Shown here: piece by piece, positions 27,426-37,465 of the stretch | Position numbering within the stretch: the stretch's first letter is position 1 | How the letters are laid out: each line of letters starts with the position of its first letter | From: Granulicella aggregans | GTDB taxonomy: Bacteria; Acidobacteriota; Terriglobia; Terriglobales; Acidobacteriaceae | NCBI RefSeq assembly: GCF_025685565.1 | Contig: NZ_JAGSYE010000002.1 | Location: 558,001 to 622,000 of the forward strand | Direction of reading: 5' to 3' | Length of the DNA: 64,000 nucleotides | Notes under the pieces: generated by a model | What the model was told of the DNA's origin: nothing | Database searches by the model: none | The model's input: the letters and a program-made list of their open reading frames with translations, nothing else | Translations under genes and position numbers: made by a program

Positions 27426-29315
27426 ATGAGCAGCATCCTCGAGACGATCGAATCCCCCGCAGACATCAAGAAGCTCTCGCTCCCTCAACTGGAGACTCTC
27501 GCCGCAGAGATCCGCGAACGGCTAATCCATAGCGTCTCGAAGACGGGCGGCCACATTGGGCCGAACCTTGGCGTGGTCGAGCTGACCCTTGCGATGCACT
27601 ACGTCTTCGACACGCCGACGGACAGCTTCGTCTTTGATGTAAGTCATCAGGCTTATGTCCATAAGTTACTGACGGGAAGAGAGAAGCTGTTCCATACGAT
27701 TCGACAACCGGGCGGACTGAACGGCTTCATGCTTCGGACTGAAAGCGAGCATGACAGCTACGGTGCGGGACACGCCGGGACGGCGCTGAGCGCGGCTCTG
27801 GGGATGGCTGTAGCGAGAGATATGTCCGGAGGGTCGGAGCATATCGTGGCGCTGGCCGGGGACGCCGCGTTTACCAACGGCATCTCATTCGAGGCGCTGA
27901 ACAACATTGCCTCGCAGACCAAGCGGATGATCATCGTGTTGAACGACAATGCCTGGTCGATCGACAAGAACGTCGGGGCGATTGCGGAGTACTTCCATAA
28001 GATTGTTACCAATCCAACCATCGCAGGGCTGCACGAGCGAGCTAGCGGGCTGATCGGGCGATTTGGAGGTAAGACAGCTACGCACCTCCGGCGCAAGGCG
28101 GAAGAGGCGGCCAAGGGTCTGATCGGGCCGGGCATGCTCTTCGAGGAGTTCGGGCTGACTTACTACGGCCCGCTTGATGGGCATAACCTTCCACTCTTAA
28201 TCGAAACATTTAAGTTTTTGAAGCAGCAGAACCGGCCTGTTCTTCTCCATGCAATCACGCAGAAGAGCCGTGGGTTCCAGCCTGCAATCGAGCAGCAGAA
28301 GAAGTTTCACGGCCTGGGGCCTTACAACGCCGAGACTGGCGAAACAAAGCCGGCTGGGCAAAAAACTTACTCGGAGATCTTTGCGGAAAGCCTTTCAAAG
28401 CTGGCAACGGCGAACGACAAGGTCGTCGCCATTACGGCTGCGATGCCGAATGGGACGGCGCTTGACCTCTTCCGGCCCCTGCATCCGACGCGTTACTTCG
28501 ACGTGGGAATCGCCGAGGAACATGCGGTCATCTTCGCCGCGGGCATGGCGACCAAGGGGTACAAGCCGTTTGTCGCGATCTATTCGACCTTTCTGCAACG
28601 AGCGTTCGACCAGATCGTGCACGATGTCTGCCTGCAGGAGCTTCCCGTGGTCTTCTGTATGGATCGTGGCGGACTTTCCGGCGACGATGGGCCAACGCAC
28701 CATGGTCTGTTCGACATCAGCTACCTACGCAGCGTGCCCAACCTGATTCACATGGTTCCGAAGGACGAGGATGAGCTCGCGGACATGATGTACACGGCGA
28801 TGCTGCATCCGGGGCCATCGGCGATCCGCTACCCGCGTGGGGTCGGGCCGGGAACGCCGGTGAAGGCTAAGCCGGAGGCGCTAGAGATCGGCAAGGCCGA
28901 GGTCATCCAGGATGGCGAAGATGTCGCGATCTTCGGGCTGGGAGCGATGCTGCCTGAGGCGATGCGGTTGGCTGGGATGTTGGAGAGCGAAGGGATCTCG
29001 GTGGCTGTCGTCAATCCCCGGTTCGCTAAGCCGGTCGACGCCGCGTGCGTTGAAGCCTATGGACGGCGATGCGGCCTAATGATCACCATGGAGGACCATG
29101 TGCTCGCGGGCGGGTTTGGGTCGGCGATTCTGGAGTGCGCGAACGAACAGGAGATCGCGACACCGGTTGTGCGGATCGGATGGCCGGATGAGTTCATCGA
29201 GCACGGGAAGGTGGAGGCTTTGCGCGCCAAGTACGGGCTGACCGCCGAGGCAGCAATGGAGAAGATTCAGCCCTATCTGGCGACGCTGCGAAACGAGCGG
29301 ATGGTGGCTCGGTAG
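27426..29315 (+). CDS. dxs: 1-deoxy-D-xylulose-5-phosphate synthase
   Basis: 629-residue thiamine-diphosphate enzyme joining pyruvate and glyceraldehyde-3-phosphate, first step of the MEP isoprenoid pathway. Visible features are TGGHIGPNLGVVELTLAMHY, DVSHQAYVHKLLTGR, ESEHDSYGAGHAGTALSAAL, the ThDP-binding GDAAFTNGISFEALNN (about 148-163), YGPLDGHN, and the transketolase Glu in DVGIAEEHAVIFAAG. The ThDP motif has GDA where most family members have GDG. Length is normal. A 179-bp leader precedes it with no THI-box (TPP riboswitch) recognised. A pair of short palindromes follows the stop. Confidence 0.93.
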   Translation: MSSILETIESPADIKKLSLPQLETLAAEIRERLIHSVSKTGGHIGPNLGVVELTLAMHYVFDTPTDSFVFDVSHQAYVHKLLTGREKLFHTIRQPGGLNGFMLRTESEHDSYGAGHAGTALSAALGMAVARDMSGGSEHIVALAGDAAFTNGISFEALNNIASQTKRMIIVLNDNAWSIDKNVGAIAEYFHKIVTNPTIAGLHERASGLIGRFGGKTATHLRRKAEEAAKGLIGPGMLFEEFGLTYYGPLDGHNLPLLIETFKFLKQQNRPVLLHAITQKSRGFQPAIEQQKKFHGLGPYNAETGETKPAGQKTYSEIFAESLSKLATANDKVVAITAAMPNGTALDLFRPLHPTRYFDVGIAEEHAVIFAAGMATKGYKPFVAIYSTFLQRAFDQIVHDVCLQELPVVFCMDRGGLSGDDGPTHHGLFDISYLRSVPNLIHMVPKDEDELADMMYTAMLHPGPSAIRYPRGVGPGTPVKAKPEALEIGKAEVIQDGEDVAIFGLGAMLPEAMRLAGMLESEGISVAVVNPRFAKPVDAACVEAYGRRCGLMITMEDHVLAGGFGSAILECANEQEIATPVVRIGWPDEFIEHGKVEALRAKYGLTAEAAMEKIQPYLATLRNERMVAR

Positions 29316-29322
29316 AAAAGCC

Positions 29323-29378
29323 CGGGGCTGAAGCCCCGATTTCCGTATGCTTTTGAAAGTTCGGGCTAAAGCCCGAAC
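29323..29378. repeat. Tandem pair of short perfect palindromes
   Basis: CGGGGCTGAAGCCCCG (29323-29338) and GTTCGGGCTAAAGCCCGAAC (29359-29378) stand 20 bp apart just after dxs. Both share a GGGCT(g/a)aAGCCC core. Each can form a hairpin that would end dxs transcription. A weaker relative (ggggctacagctcccc) lies at about 39851, after the HAD gene. Confidence 0.65.
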
Positions 29379-29456
29379 CTACTCCGAAAGACCTTCAATG
29401 AACTGCCGTCAGCGCCTGAATTTTTTAGCGGCTATCGGCGATCGATATCGGCTAAC

Positions 29457-29741
29457 CTATTTAGTTACTTCAACTCCACGCCAGAATGCGACGTGATGTT
29501 TTACATTACGGGCGGCGGGCTTTGGGTCAGGGTAGTACCACGCTGCGTCCGGATTCTCCTGGCCGTCGACAAGAAGGGTGTAGTAGCGTGCCTGGCCCTT
29601 CCAGGGACAGCTTGAAGTCGTTGAACTCGGCTTGAAGAACTCGCGCTTCACTGACTCGTCGGGAAAATAGATGTTGCCCTCTACGGTCTCGTACGTTTCG
29701 CTTTCCGCAATTGTCTGGCCATTCCATACTGCTTTTGCCAT
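29457..29741 (-). CDS. DUF427 family protein
   Basis: 94 residues. MAKAVWNGQTIAESETYETV, YFPDESVKREFF, CPWKGQARYYTLLVDG and AWYYPDPKPAARNVKHHVAF are the recognised DUF427 pattern, including the conserved CxWKG and (W)YYP(D/E)P segments. It is a small all-beta cytoplasmic fold of unknown biochemical role. It stands alone between dxs and topA; a T-rich region lies upstream of the start. Confidence 0.88.
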   Translation of the reverse strand: MAKAVWNGQTIAESETYETVEGNIYFPDESVKREFFKPSSTTSSCPWKGQARYYTLLVDGQENPDAAWYYPDPKPAARNVKHHVAFWRGVEVTK

Positions 29742-29915
29742 ATCAAACGTACTCTCATTCTTATCAATAGTTTACGGCGAACGCACACGATTTCCACAGC
29801 GCTGCCGGGGTTCTGGAACCCGAAATCCAATGACGCATTTGTAACAGAAGATTGCTCGAAACGGAAATGGGCCGCACGAGCGGCCCACATCGGTTAACAA
29901 CCTGCTGGCTACTGC

Positions 29916-32720
29916 CTACGCGTAGGTTTCGACGACTGCGCGGGTCTTCTCCGGGTCAGGAACGGCCAGCGGGACCGTTGGAGCTGGGCCAGCCACCTTG
30001 CGCTCGTAGGTGCATGGGGCGTGGGTCGGCTCCTCGACGGGAGCCCCTTTCTTCGGGCGGCGCTTCGGCAGCGCCGCGTGATTGTTGGGGCAGACGTAGG
30101 AGGTTCCCTTGTCGTTGACCACTTCAAGCAGATAGGCGCTGTCGCACTTCGGGCAGGTCTCGTTGATGAGCTTGAGATTGCTCGCATAGTCGCACTTGGG
30201 GTAGTTGGTGCAGCCATAGAAGACGTCGCCGCGCTTGGTCTTGCGAGCAGCGAGGTCGCCGCCGTCCTTCGGGCACTTTACGTCCAGCAAGTCCTGCTTG
30301 ACATACTTGCACTTGGGATAGCCGCTGCAGGCGATGAACTCGCCATACTGACCGTCCCGCTGAAGCAATGGTTTTCCACACTTAGGGCAAGACTCTTCAA
30401 GTTGCACTGGAGGTTTTGTCTGTACCTTCTGCGTAAGCTTGCGGATGGTCTTACACGGAGGATCGTCGTTGTATCCGGGGCAGGCCATGAACGGGCCCCA
30501 AGGGCCGTTGCGAAGAACCATGACGCGGCCGCAGTTGTCGCAGAACTCCTCTTCGGGGACGTCGTCGGCTCCGGGGGCGCTGAGGTCGGGCTTGGCGGCG
30601 AAGTTCTCCTTCGTGAAGTCGCAGCTTACGGCTTCGACGATGACCTTCTTGCTGGTGCCTTCGGCAACCTTGGCCTGGGCGTCGTTGATGGCGGACTGGA
30701 GAGCCTTATTGTCGGCGACCTCTTTGGAGAAGTCCGGCATCTCTTCAGTCATCGCTTTCACTTCTACCGGGAAGTTCAACGTATCATTGATCTTCTTCAA
30801 TAGAGCTTTGGGATCCTTCTTCCAAGGTCCCATGGCCACCGTCATCGGCTTGGCCTTCGAGAAGGCGCTGCAGGCGTAGAAGCTGCCGAACTTGCCCCAC
30901 TTCAGAATGAGCGCGCTGCCGCACTTGTCGCAGGTCTGGTCGGTGACCTGCTCCATACGCTTGATGTCTTCCATGTGGGTGCCGGCGTAGAGGAGTTCCT
31001 TCTCGAAGTGGTCGTAGAAGCCATTGAGGAGGTCAGTCCATTTCTCCTCGCCGTCCTCGACCGCGTCGAGCTCGCCCTCGAGTTTGGCGGTGTACTGGGC
31101 GTCGAAGATATACGGGAAGTTTTTGACCAGCAGACCGGTGACAACGGTCCCAATCTCCGTCGGGACGAACTTGCCCTGGATCTTCTTGACGTAGTCGCGA
31201 TCCTGGATTGTGTTGATGATGGACGCGTAGGTGGACGGGCGACCGATTCCCTGCTCCTCAAGCACCTTTACCAGAGAGGCCTCGTTGTAGCGCGGCGGAG
31301 GCTCGGTGAACTTCTGCTCGGAGTCTACGGAGAGCATGTCGAGGGACTGGCCGTCTTTCATCTCGGGCAGGATGGTGTCCTCGGAGGCGTTGTCCCAAAC
31401 GGCGAGGTAGCCGTCGAACTTGAGGATCGAGCCCGAGACGCGGAAGTTATAGGTGCGATCGGATTTCGCGGCGATCTCAACCGTGGTCTGGTCGAAGACG
31501 GCGGGAACCATCTGCGAGGAGACGAACTTCTGCCAGATCATCTTGTAGAGGCGGTACTGCTCTTCGCTGAGGTGCGCTTTGATGGAGTCGGGGGTGTAGT
31601 CGACGCGGGTGGGGCGGATGGCCTCGTGGGCGTCCTGGGCGTCCTTCTTGCCCTTGTAGTCGTTGGCGCTGGCCGGGAGGTACTTCGCTCCGTGCTTCTT
31701 CTGCACGTAGTCGCGGGCCTCGGTGATGGAGTCGGCGGAGACGCGGGTGGAGTCGGTACGCATGTAGGTGATGAGGCCGACGGTGCCGTCCTTGCCGATC
31801 TCGACGCCTTCGTAGAGGCGCTGAGCCACACCCATCGTACGGCGGACATTGAAGCCCAAGCGGCTGGAGGCGTCCTGCTGCAGCTTGCTGGTGGTGTAGG
31901 GAGCGGTGGGGTTGCGCTTCCGCTCCTTGCGCTCGACGGAAGCGACCGACCACTGCGCCTTGCGCATCTGGGCGATGACTTCTTCGGTGATCTTTTCGTT
32001 CGCGAGAGCTCCGGAGAGAAACTGCTCCTTGCCTTCCTTGTCGACGCCGTTGGAGACGCGGGAGGTCTCGCCGTCGATGCCGGTGAATTTGGCGACGAAG
32101 TCCTGCTTGCCGGCCTGGAGCTTTGAGGTGATGTTCCAGTACTCGACGGGGTTGAAGGCGTTGATCTCGCTCTCGCGCTCGACGATGAGGCGGAGGGCGA
32201 CGGTCTGGACACGGCCAGCGGAGAGGCCGCGACGGACTTTATCCCAAAGTAAAGGCGAAACCTGGTAGCCGACCAGACGGTCGAGGACGCGGCGGGTCTG
32301 CTGGGCGTCGACGAGGTCTTCGTTTACGTCCCGAGCCTTCAGGAAGGCCGCCTTGACCGCCTTCTGGGTGATCTCATTAAAGGTTACGCGCTTGATCTTC
32401 GACTTGTCCTTTACCATCGGCGCAAGCTGCATGAAGAGATGCGCTGCGATGGCCTCGCCTTCGCGGTCGGGGTCGGGTGCCAGGTAGACCATGTCCGCCT
32501 TCGCGGCGAGCTTCTTCAGACGATCTACAACCTTCTCTTTGCCGGGTGAGACGATGAGCGTCGGCTCAAACGTCCGCTTCTTCAGCTCCACGCCGATGTC
32601 GTTCTTTGGCAGGTCCATGATGTGGCCAATGGAGGCCTCCACCACGTAATCATTGCCGAGATATTTATTGATCGTCTTTGCCTTTGCGGGCGACTCCACG
32701 ATCACCAGTGACTTTGCCAT
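29916..32720 (-). CDS. topA: DNA topoisomerase I (type IA)
   Basis: 934 residues from ATG 32720 (GGGAACG upstream); a frame to 32819 adds non-homologous residues. TOPRIM opens with LVIVESPAKAKTINKYLGN and carries PDPDREGEAIAAHLF. The catalytic Tyr is in GLITYMRTDSTR (about 318). The C-terminal third holds five Cys clusters of topoisomerase zinc ribbons, e.g. CDKCGSALILKWGKFG, CDNCGRVMVLRNGPWG, CPKCGKPLLQRDGQYG, CPKDGGDLAARKTKRG and CPKCDSAYLLEV. The enzyme relaxes negative supercoils behind RNA polymerase. dprA lies upstream on the same strand, a common neighbour. Confidence 0.96.
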   Translation of the reverse strand: MAKSLVIVESPAKAKTINKYLGNDYVVEASIGHIMDLPKNDIGVELKKRTFEPTLIVSPGKEKVVDRLKKLAAKADMVYLAPDPDREGEAIAAHLFMQLAPMVKDKSKIKRVTFNEITQKAVKAAFLKARDVNEDLVDAQQTRRVLDRLVGYQVSPLLWDKVRRGLSAGRVQTVALRLIVERESEINAFNPVEYWNITSKLQAGKQDFVAKFTGIDGETSRVSNGVDKEGKEQFLSGALANEKITEEVIAQMRKAQWSVASVERKERKRNPTAPYTTSKLQQDASSRLGFNVRRTMGVAQRLYEGVEIGKDGTVGLITYMRTDSTRVSADSITEARDYVQKKHGAKYLPASANDYKGKKDAQDAHEAIRPTRVDYTPDSIKAHLSEEQYRLYKMIWQKFVSSQMVPAVFDQTTVEIAAKSDRTYNFRVSGSILKFDGYLAVWDNASEDTILPEMKDGQSLDMLSVDSEQKFTEPPPRYNEASLVKVLEEQGIGRPSTYASIINTIQDRDYVKKIQGKFVPTEIGTVVTGLLVKNFPYIFDAQYTAKLEGELDAVEDGEEKWTDLLNGFYDHFEKELLYAGTHMEDIKRMEQVTDQTCDKCGSALILKWGKFGSFYACSAFSKAKPMTVAMGPWKKDPKALLKKINDTLNFPVEVKAMTEEMPDFSKEVADNKALQSAINDAQAKVAEGTSKKVIVEAVSCDFTKENFAAKPDLSAPGADDVPEEEFCDNCGRVMVLRNGPWGPFMACPGYNDDPPCKTIRKLTQKVQTKPPVQLEESCPKCGKPLLQRDGQYGEFIACSGYPKCKYVKQDLLDVKCPKDGGDLAARKTKRGDVFYGCTNYPKCDYASNLKLINETCPKCDSAYLLEVVNDKGTSYVCPNNHAALPKRRPKKGAPVEEPTHAPCTYERKVAGPAPTVPLAVPDPEKTRAVVETYA

Positions 32721-32995
32721 TCGTTCCCTTCTCGTACGTTTACATCTGAAAAACGCAGCCTCAAATCCGGCTGCTCGATCGGCTTTCCAAAACTCACCGA
32801 TTCCATGCGAACCTAACACGGTTGCGATCCCACGTCATCTCCACCTATCGGGAGGAGGGACGAACCGCAGCCGTGAAGGTCACTTTTTACACAGGCCTTT
32901 CCTAGCCGCGGCTACCCCGTCCGGGAGGTGCTGCTCACACGAGCAAATCGGCAAAGATCACTTTACGTTTCAACGGTTTCCAGCAGCAGGAAAGG

Positions 32996-34216
32996 CTAAA
33001 ACGTGCGAACGTAATTCTTGCCTGGCAACTGCTTCACTCTGCCGGAAAGTTCCAGTTCGAAGAGTGCCGCAAAAATCTCTGCAGAACCCATCTCGCCATC
33101 CAGGCCTTCGATCAGTTCGTCGAGTTGCAGCGACTCATCCTGCCGCAACCGCTCAAAGACTATTCGCTCTGGCTCGGCAAGAGGCTTCTGGTTAAACAGT
33201 GATGCGGTCAGCGATGAGTTCGATTCACCGCCGCCCGTGGTGGCCTGCCCGGAGCTCGCGCGCTGGGCGCCCATCTCGTCCTCAAGCTGGAGCCGGATCT
33301 GGGTGGGCAGGTCCTCCCATACATCCTCCCATGTTGCGGTCAGCTTAGCTCCCTGCTTGATGAGCGTGTTTGGCCCCCATGCGTTCTTGTTGGTCACGTT
33401 GCCGGGGACGGCGAAGACATCGCGGTTCTGCTCCATCGCGCAACGGGCGGTGATGCGGGTGCCGCTGTGCTCTCCTGCTTCGATGACGAGGACGCCGACG
33501 CTGAGGCCGCTGAGGATACGATTGCGTAGCGGAAAGTTCTGCGGTGCGGGGAAGGTGCCAAAGGGGTACTCGGTCACGATGGTGCCGCCGTTGGCGACGA
33601 TGTCTTCGGCGAGCTTTTTATTCTCCTTGGGGTATATGACGTCGATTCCCGTGCCCCAGACGGCGAGGGTTCTCCCCTTCGCGACAAGCGCGCCCTTGTG
33701 CGCGGCGGTGTCGATGCCGCGAGCCATGCCGCTTTGGATCACGAGGTTGCGCAGGGCGAGGTCGCGGGCGAGCATCTCGGCCATGCCTGAGCCATAGACG
33801 GTCGGCGACCGGGTGCCGACGACGGCGATTCCGGGACGATCGAGCAGGTCGACCGGGCCGCGGATCCAGAGCACGGCGGGAGGGTCAAAGATCTCGAGCA
33901 GGCGTTCGGGATACTCGCGGTCGTCGCGAGTGAGGAAGGTAACGCCGGGCTCGGTCTCGATGCGCTTGATCTCGTCTTCGGCGGTCGCGCGGGCGCGGCC
34001 ATCGAAGAAGAACTGCGCCGCACTGGCAGGCATGCCGAGAGACTCAAGCTCGGTCAGCGATGCCTCAAAGATGCGCTCCGCCGCGCCGATACGCTCCATT
34101 GCGCGTGCAGCTCGCCGCGGCCCCACCGCCGGGGTCAGCGTTAACGCCATCCAGGCGAGCCGCGCCATCTCGCGCGCAGCCCCCTTCTCCAACTTCCCAC
34201 CTGCACCCATGCGCAT
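32996..34216 (-). CDS. dprA: DNA-processing protein DprA (Smf)
   Basis: 406 residues; ATG 34216 or 34210 (GGAAGGGA upstream). DprA loads RecA on incoming single-stranded DNA in natural transformation. The extended Rossmann fold is clear: GIAVVGTRSPTVYGSGMAEM, VIQSGMARGIDTAAHKGALV, 'VWGTGIDVIYPKENKKLAED', FPLRNRILSGLSVGVLVIEA and 'GPNTLIKQGAKLT'. The N-terminal helical domain (about 15-110) and a C-terminal winged-helix-like segment (about 345-400: ERLRQDESLQLDELIEGLDG) are present. It precedes topA on the same strand, separated by 275 bp, so it may or may not share a transcript. Confidence 0.94.
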   Translation of the reverse strand: MRMGAGGKLEKGAAREMARLAWMALTLTPAVGPRRAARAMERIGAAERIFEASLTELESLGMPASAAQFFFDGRARATAEDEIKRIETEPGVTFLTRDDREYPERLLEIFDPPAVLWIRGPVDLLDRPGIAVVGTRSPTVYGSGMAEMLARDLALRNLVIQSGMARGIDTAAHKGALVAKGRTLAVWGTGIDVIYPKENKKLAEDIVANGGTIVTEYPFGTFPAPQNFPLRNRILSGLSVGVLVIEAGEHSGTRITARCAMEQNRDVFAVPGNVTNKNAWGPNTLIKQGAKLTATWEDVWEDLPTQIRLQLEDEMGAQRASSGQATTGGGESNSSLTASLFNQKPLAEPERIVFERLRQDESLQLDELIEGLDGEMGSAEIFAALFELELSGRVKQLPGKNYVRTF

Positions 34217-34482
34217 TCCCTTCCAGCTCTGTTAGAAACGCGGCCCTACGGATGAGGGCAGAGCCTAATGGAGAGAGAGGGGCGTGTCAAGGAGGCAAGG
34301 GTGAGCAAAGCGCAGCAAGACGCAGCGAAAGGCAGTCAAAAGACACCCGATGAGAGATTAATGAGAGAGATGGCTCTCGAAATGTGCTTCCAAGGCTGAT
34401 TTTCGGGCCAAAAGGGGATCCGTGCGGCGGCGAACGGGTCAATCGGCGTGGCAACGGGATTGCATGTTCTTTCTGCAAGACG

Positions 34483-35991
34483 ATGCCACAACTACTCGAG
34501 ATGGAAGTACCCGCAAGAAGCACAGACTCGGCCCGCAGCAGGGGCGAGAGTCGGTTGATGGAGCTGAACGACGCTCTGAGTTACGAGATGCAGCGGGAGC
34601 AAGAGGTGGAGCTGCGGGTGGAGCGAGCGCTTCTGCTTGCTTTCCTGGGGCTGGAGCTCGAAGCACGCAACGATCACTTCCGAGTGCTGGAGCTCGATGA
34701 GACGCATCGCACAAACCTGCTGGAGCTTGGCCGGCTGCTGGCGAAGACGGGCAATCACAAGGCGGCACAGATCGTTTATGCCCAGTCGGTGACGCATCAT
34801 CCAAACGATCTTGTGGGGCTGGTGAATCTCGGAAGTGTGACGCTGCAGCTTGGCGACTCTGCTGGAGCGCGGGAGCGCTATGAGGCTGCGCTTGCTATCG
34901 ATCCGGAGTTCGTCGAGGCGCATGGCGGAATGTACTACGCGCTGAAGGGGCTCGGCGAGTTTGACGCGGCAGTGAGGCACGCGCAGAAGGCCTTCGGAAG
35001 AAAGAATGTCTTTGCGGCACCCTATCGCGGCGATGAACCAGCGATACCGGTGATCCTGCTGGTCTCATCGACGGGCGGAAATACGCCGGTGGAGCGACTG
35101 CTGGACGAGACGGTCTTCCAGACATACATTGTGGTTGCAGACTTCTTCGACCCAAATACGCCTCTACCGGAGCATCGGCTGATCTTCAATGGGATCGGCG
35201 ATGTGGAGGTTGCGATCGAGGCCCTGATCGCTGCGGAGAACCTGATCGCGCAGTCGCGGGCACGCGTGCTCAACGCGCCGTCTGCGGTGCTGGCGACCAG
35301 TCGTGCAGGCAATGCGTCGCGCATGACTTCCCTGACCGGGGTGGTGACAGCCAAGACCAGGCTCTATCCGTATGCATTGCTGGCGGGCGCGGGTGGTGCC
35401 AAAGCGCTTGATGAGGGTGGCTTCAGCTTCCCGCTGCTACTGCGTGTGCCGGGGCTCCACATGGGCGAGCACTTTGTCGAGGTGGCGGGCGCGGACCAGC
35501 TTGCTGCGGAGGTCGCCGGACTGCCCGGTGAGGGACGGGAGGGAGCGGAGCTTCTGGCGATCGAGTTTCTCGATGCCCGAGGAGCGGACGGATGCGTGCG
35601 CAAGTATCGCGCCATGTTTGTCGATGGCAAGATCTATCCACTGCACCTTGCGATCTCGTCGAAGTGGAAGATCCACTACTTCAGCGCCGACATGGCGGAG
35701 CGGCCGGACCATCGTGCCGAAGAACAGCGGTTTCTGCAGGACATGGCCGGTTTTCTTGGACCGAAGGCAATGAAAGGTCTTGCCGCGATCCAGGAGGCGC
35801 TTGGTCTCGATTACGGTGGAATCGACTTCGGGATCGGCCCTGATGGTGACGTTCTGCTCTTTGAGGCCAACGCGACGATGGTAGTGGAACAGCCGGCGGA
35901 TGATCCTCGGTGGGAGTATCGCCGGGCCAATGTACACAGCATTCACAATGGCTTCCGCGAGATGCTGATGAAAAATCTGCTCGTTTCTTAG
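34483..35991 (+). CDS. TPR plus ATP-grasp-like fusion protein
   Basis: 502 residues from ATG 34483 (ATG 34501 possible; the upstream frame to 34384 is doubtful). Residues about 50-180 are TPR units (LLELGRLLAKTGNHKAAQIV, NLGSVTLQLGDSAGARERYE). The C-terminal 300 residues resemble an ATP-grasp ligase: SFPLLLRVPGLHMGEHFVEV, 'YRAMFVDGKIYPLHLAISSK' and 'YGGIDFGIGPDGDVLLFEAN' with the acidic/Asn metal site, then ATMVV. ATP-grasp enzymes join a carboxylate to an amine. Substrate and partners are unknown. It lies 69 bp upstream of zwf, same direction. Confidence 0.8.
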   Translation: MPQLLEMEVPARSTDSARSRGESRLMELNDALSYEMQREQEVELRVERALLLAFLGLELEARNDHFRVLELDETHRTNLLELGRLLAKTGNHKAAQIVYAQSVTHHPNDLVGLVNLGSVTLQLGDSAGARERYEAALAIDPEFVEAHGGMYYALKGLGEFDAAVRHAQKAFGRKNVFAAPYRGDEPAIPVILLVSSTGGNTPVERLLDETVFQTYIVVADFFDPNTPLPEHRLIFNGIGDVEVAIEALIAAENLIAQSRARVLNAPSAVLATSRAGNASRMTSLTGVVTAKTRLYPYALLAGAGGAKALDEGGFSFPLLLRVPGLHMGEHFVEVAGADQLAAEVAGLPGEGREGAELLAIEFLDARGADGCVRKYRAMFVDGKIYPLHLAISSKWKIHYFSADMAERPDHRAEEQRFLQDMAGFLGPKAMKGLAAIQEALGLDYGGIDFGIGPDGDVLLFEANATMVVEQPADDPRWEYRRANVHSIHNGFREMLMKNLLVS

Positions 35992-36060
35992 CGGCCCGTG
36001 AGGACTTCGTGTCACACATATGCGACATCCGACGTGCCATGATAGAAGTGAGAGGTTTTC

Positions 36061-37428
36061 ATGGAACAGGTTATATCCGACTCACTTGTCTTCTTCGGAG
36101 CCACGGGCGACCTCGCCTACAAACAGATCTTCCCGTCGCTGCAACGGCTGGCGCGACGCGGCAAGCTGAACATGTGCGTCATCGGGGTAGCGAAGTCCGG
36201 CTGGAACCTCGAACAGTTCAAGGCGCACGCGACCAAGAGCCTCGAGACCCACGGCGGCATCGATCCCGAAGGCTACCCGATCCTGATGGAGCGCCTGCGC
36301 TACGTTGACGGCGACTACGCTGATCCGCAGACCTTCAAGAACGTCCGTGCCGAGCTTGGCAAGTCGCAACATCCGCTGCACTACCTGGCGATTCCTCCAA
36401 GCCTCTTCGGCGAGGTAATGGACCAGTTGAAGCTGGCCGGTTGCGCAGATGGCGCCCGCGTCATCGTCGAGAAGCCGTTTGGCCATGACCTCGAGTCGGC
36501 CATTGAACTCAACAAGACGGTGCAGAAGAGCTTCCAGGAACAAGACGTCTTTCGCATCGACCACTACCTCGGTAAGAATGCTGTCCAAAATCTCCTTTAC
36601 TTCCGATTTGCGAACGCGTTTCTTGAGCCCATCTGGAACCGGCAGTACGTGAAGTCGGTCGAGATCACGATGGCCGAGAGCTTCGGCGTGCAAGGCCGAG
36701 GCAGCTTCTACGATGGCGTGGGCGCGATCCGCGACGTTGTCCAGAACCACATCATGCAGCTCGTCTCGAATATTGCAATGGAACCGCCTCCGGGCATGGA
36801 CATGGAGCTCTTCCGCGATGAGCGCGTAAAGGTGCTTCGGGGCATCCTGCCCATCAAGCCGGAGGATGTCGTGCTGGGCCAGTTCGAGGGCTACCTGGAC
36901 GAGCCTGGGGTAGCAAAGGACTCGCGCGTCGAGACCTTCGTGGCGATGCGTTTGAATATCAACTCCTGGCGCTGGAAGAGCGTTCCCTTCTTTATTCGTA
37001 CAGGCAAGTGTCTGGGAACGACCGGAACGCAGATCGTGGCGCGGCTGCGCAAGCCGCCTATGATCTTCTCTTCCGAGCAGAGCAGCCAGAACTACATCCG
37101 CTTCCAGGTGAGCCCTGATGTGAAGATCGCCATTGGAGCGCTAGAAAAGTCGTTTGGGCAAGGCTTTATCGGGCACCCGACAGAGCTTGTCGCCGCGACG
37201 CCTCCTACCCCAAACGACATGCTGCCCTACGAAGAGCTGATTGAAGATGCGATGATTGGCAACCAGCGGCGGTTTGCGCGGCAGGATTATGTTGAAGAGT
37301 CGTGGCGACTGCTCGACCCGATCCTCAGTGCGAATCTGCCGATCCAGAAGTATGCTCCGGGAAGCTGGGGACCTGCGGAGGCAGACATCCTGCACGGGAA
37401 GTACGGCGGCTGGTCGAACCCAGCGTAG
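36061..37428 (+). CDS. zwf: Glucose-6-phosphate 1-dehydrogenase
   Basis: 455-residue cytoplasmic enzyme oxidising glucose-6-phosphate to 6-phosphogluconolactone with NAD(P)+. The nucleotide loop [18 protein letters not shown] (about 11-28) and the substrate/catalytic motif [20 protein letters not shown] (about 166-185) are clear, with [12 protein letters not shown] before it. The usual GxSGDLAxxK becomes [10 protein letters not shown], and the length is shorter than the common 480-510, so it belongs to a slightly divergent branch. It follows the TPR/ATP-grasp gene after 69 bp. No 6-phosphogluconolactonase or gnd gene is nearby. Confidence 0.93.
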   Translation: MEQVISDSLVFFGATGDLAYKQIFPSLQRLARRGKLNMCVIGVAKSGWNLEQFKAHATKSLETHGGIDPEGYPILMERLRYVDGDYADPQTFKNVRAELGKSQHPLHYLAIPPSLFGEVMDQLKLAGCADGARVIVEKPFGHDLESAIELNKTVQKSFQEQDVFRIDHYLGKNAVQNLLYFRFANAFLEPIWNRQYVKSVEITMAESFGVQGRGSFYDGVGAIRDVVQNHIMQLVSNIAMEPPPGMDMELFRDERVKVLRGILPIKPEDVVLGQFEGYLDEPGVAKDSRVETFVAMRLNINSWRWKSVPFFIRTGKCLGTTGTQIVARLRKPPMIFSSEQSSQNYIRFQVSPDVKIAIGALEKSFGQGFIGHPTELVAATPPTPNDMLPYEELIEDAMIGNQRRFARQDYVEESWRLLDPILSANLPIQKYAPGSWGPAEADILHGKYGGWSNPA

Positions 37429-37465
37429 ATGTGCGCGCTGCTGCCATGACCCTCTCTAATCAGCC

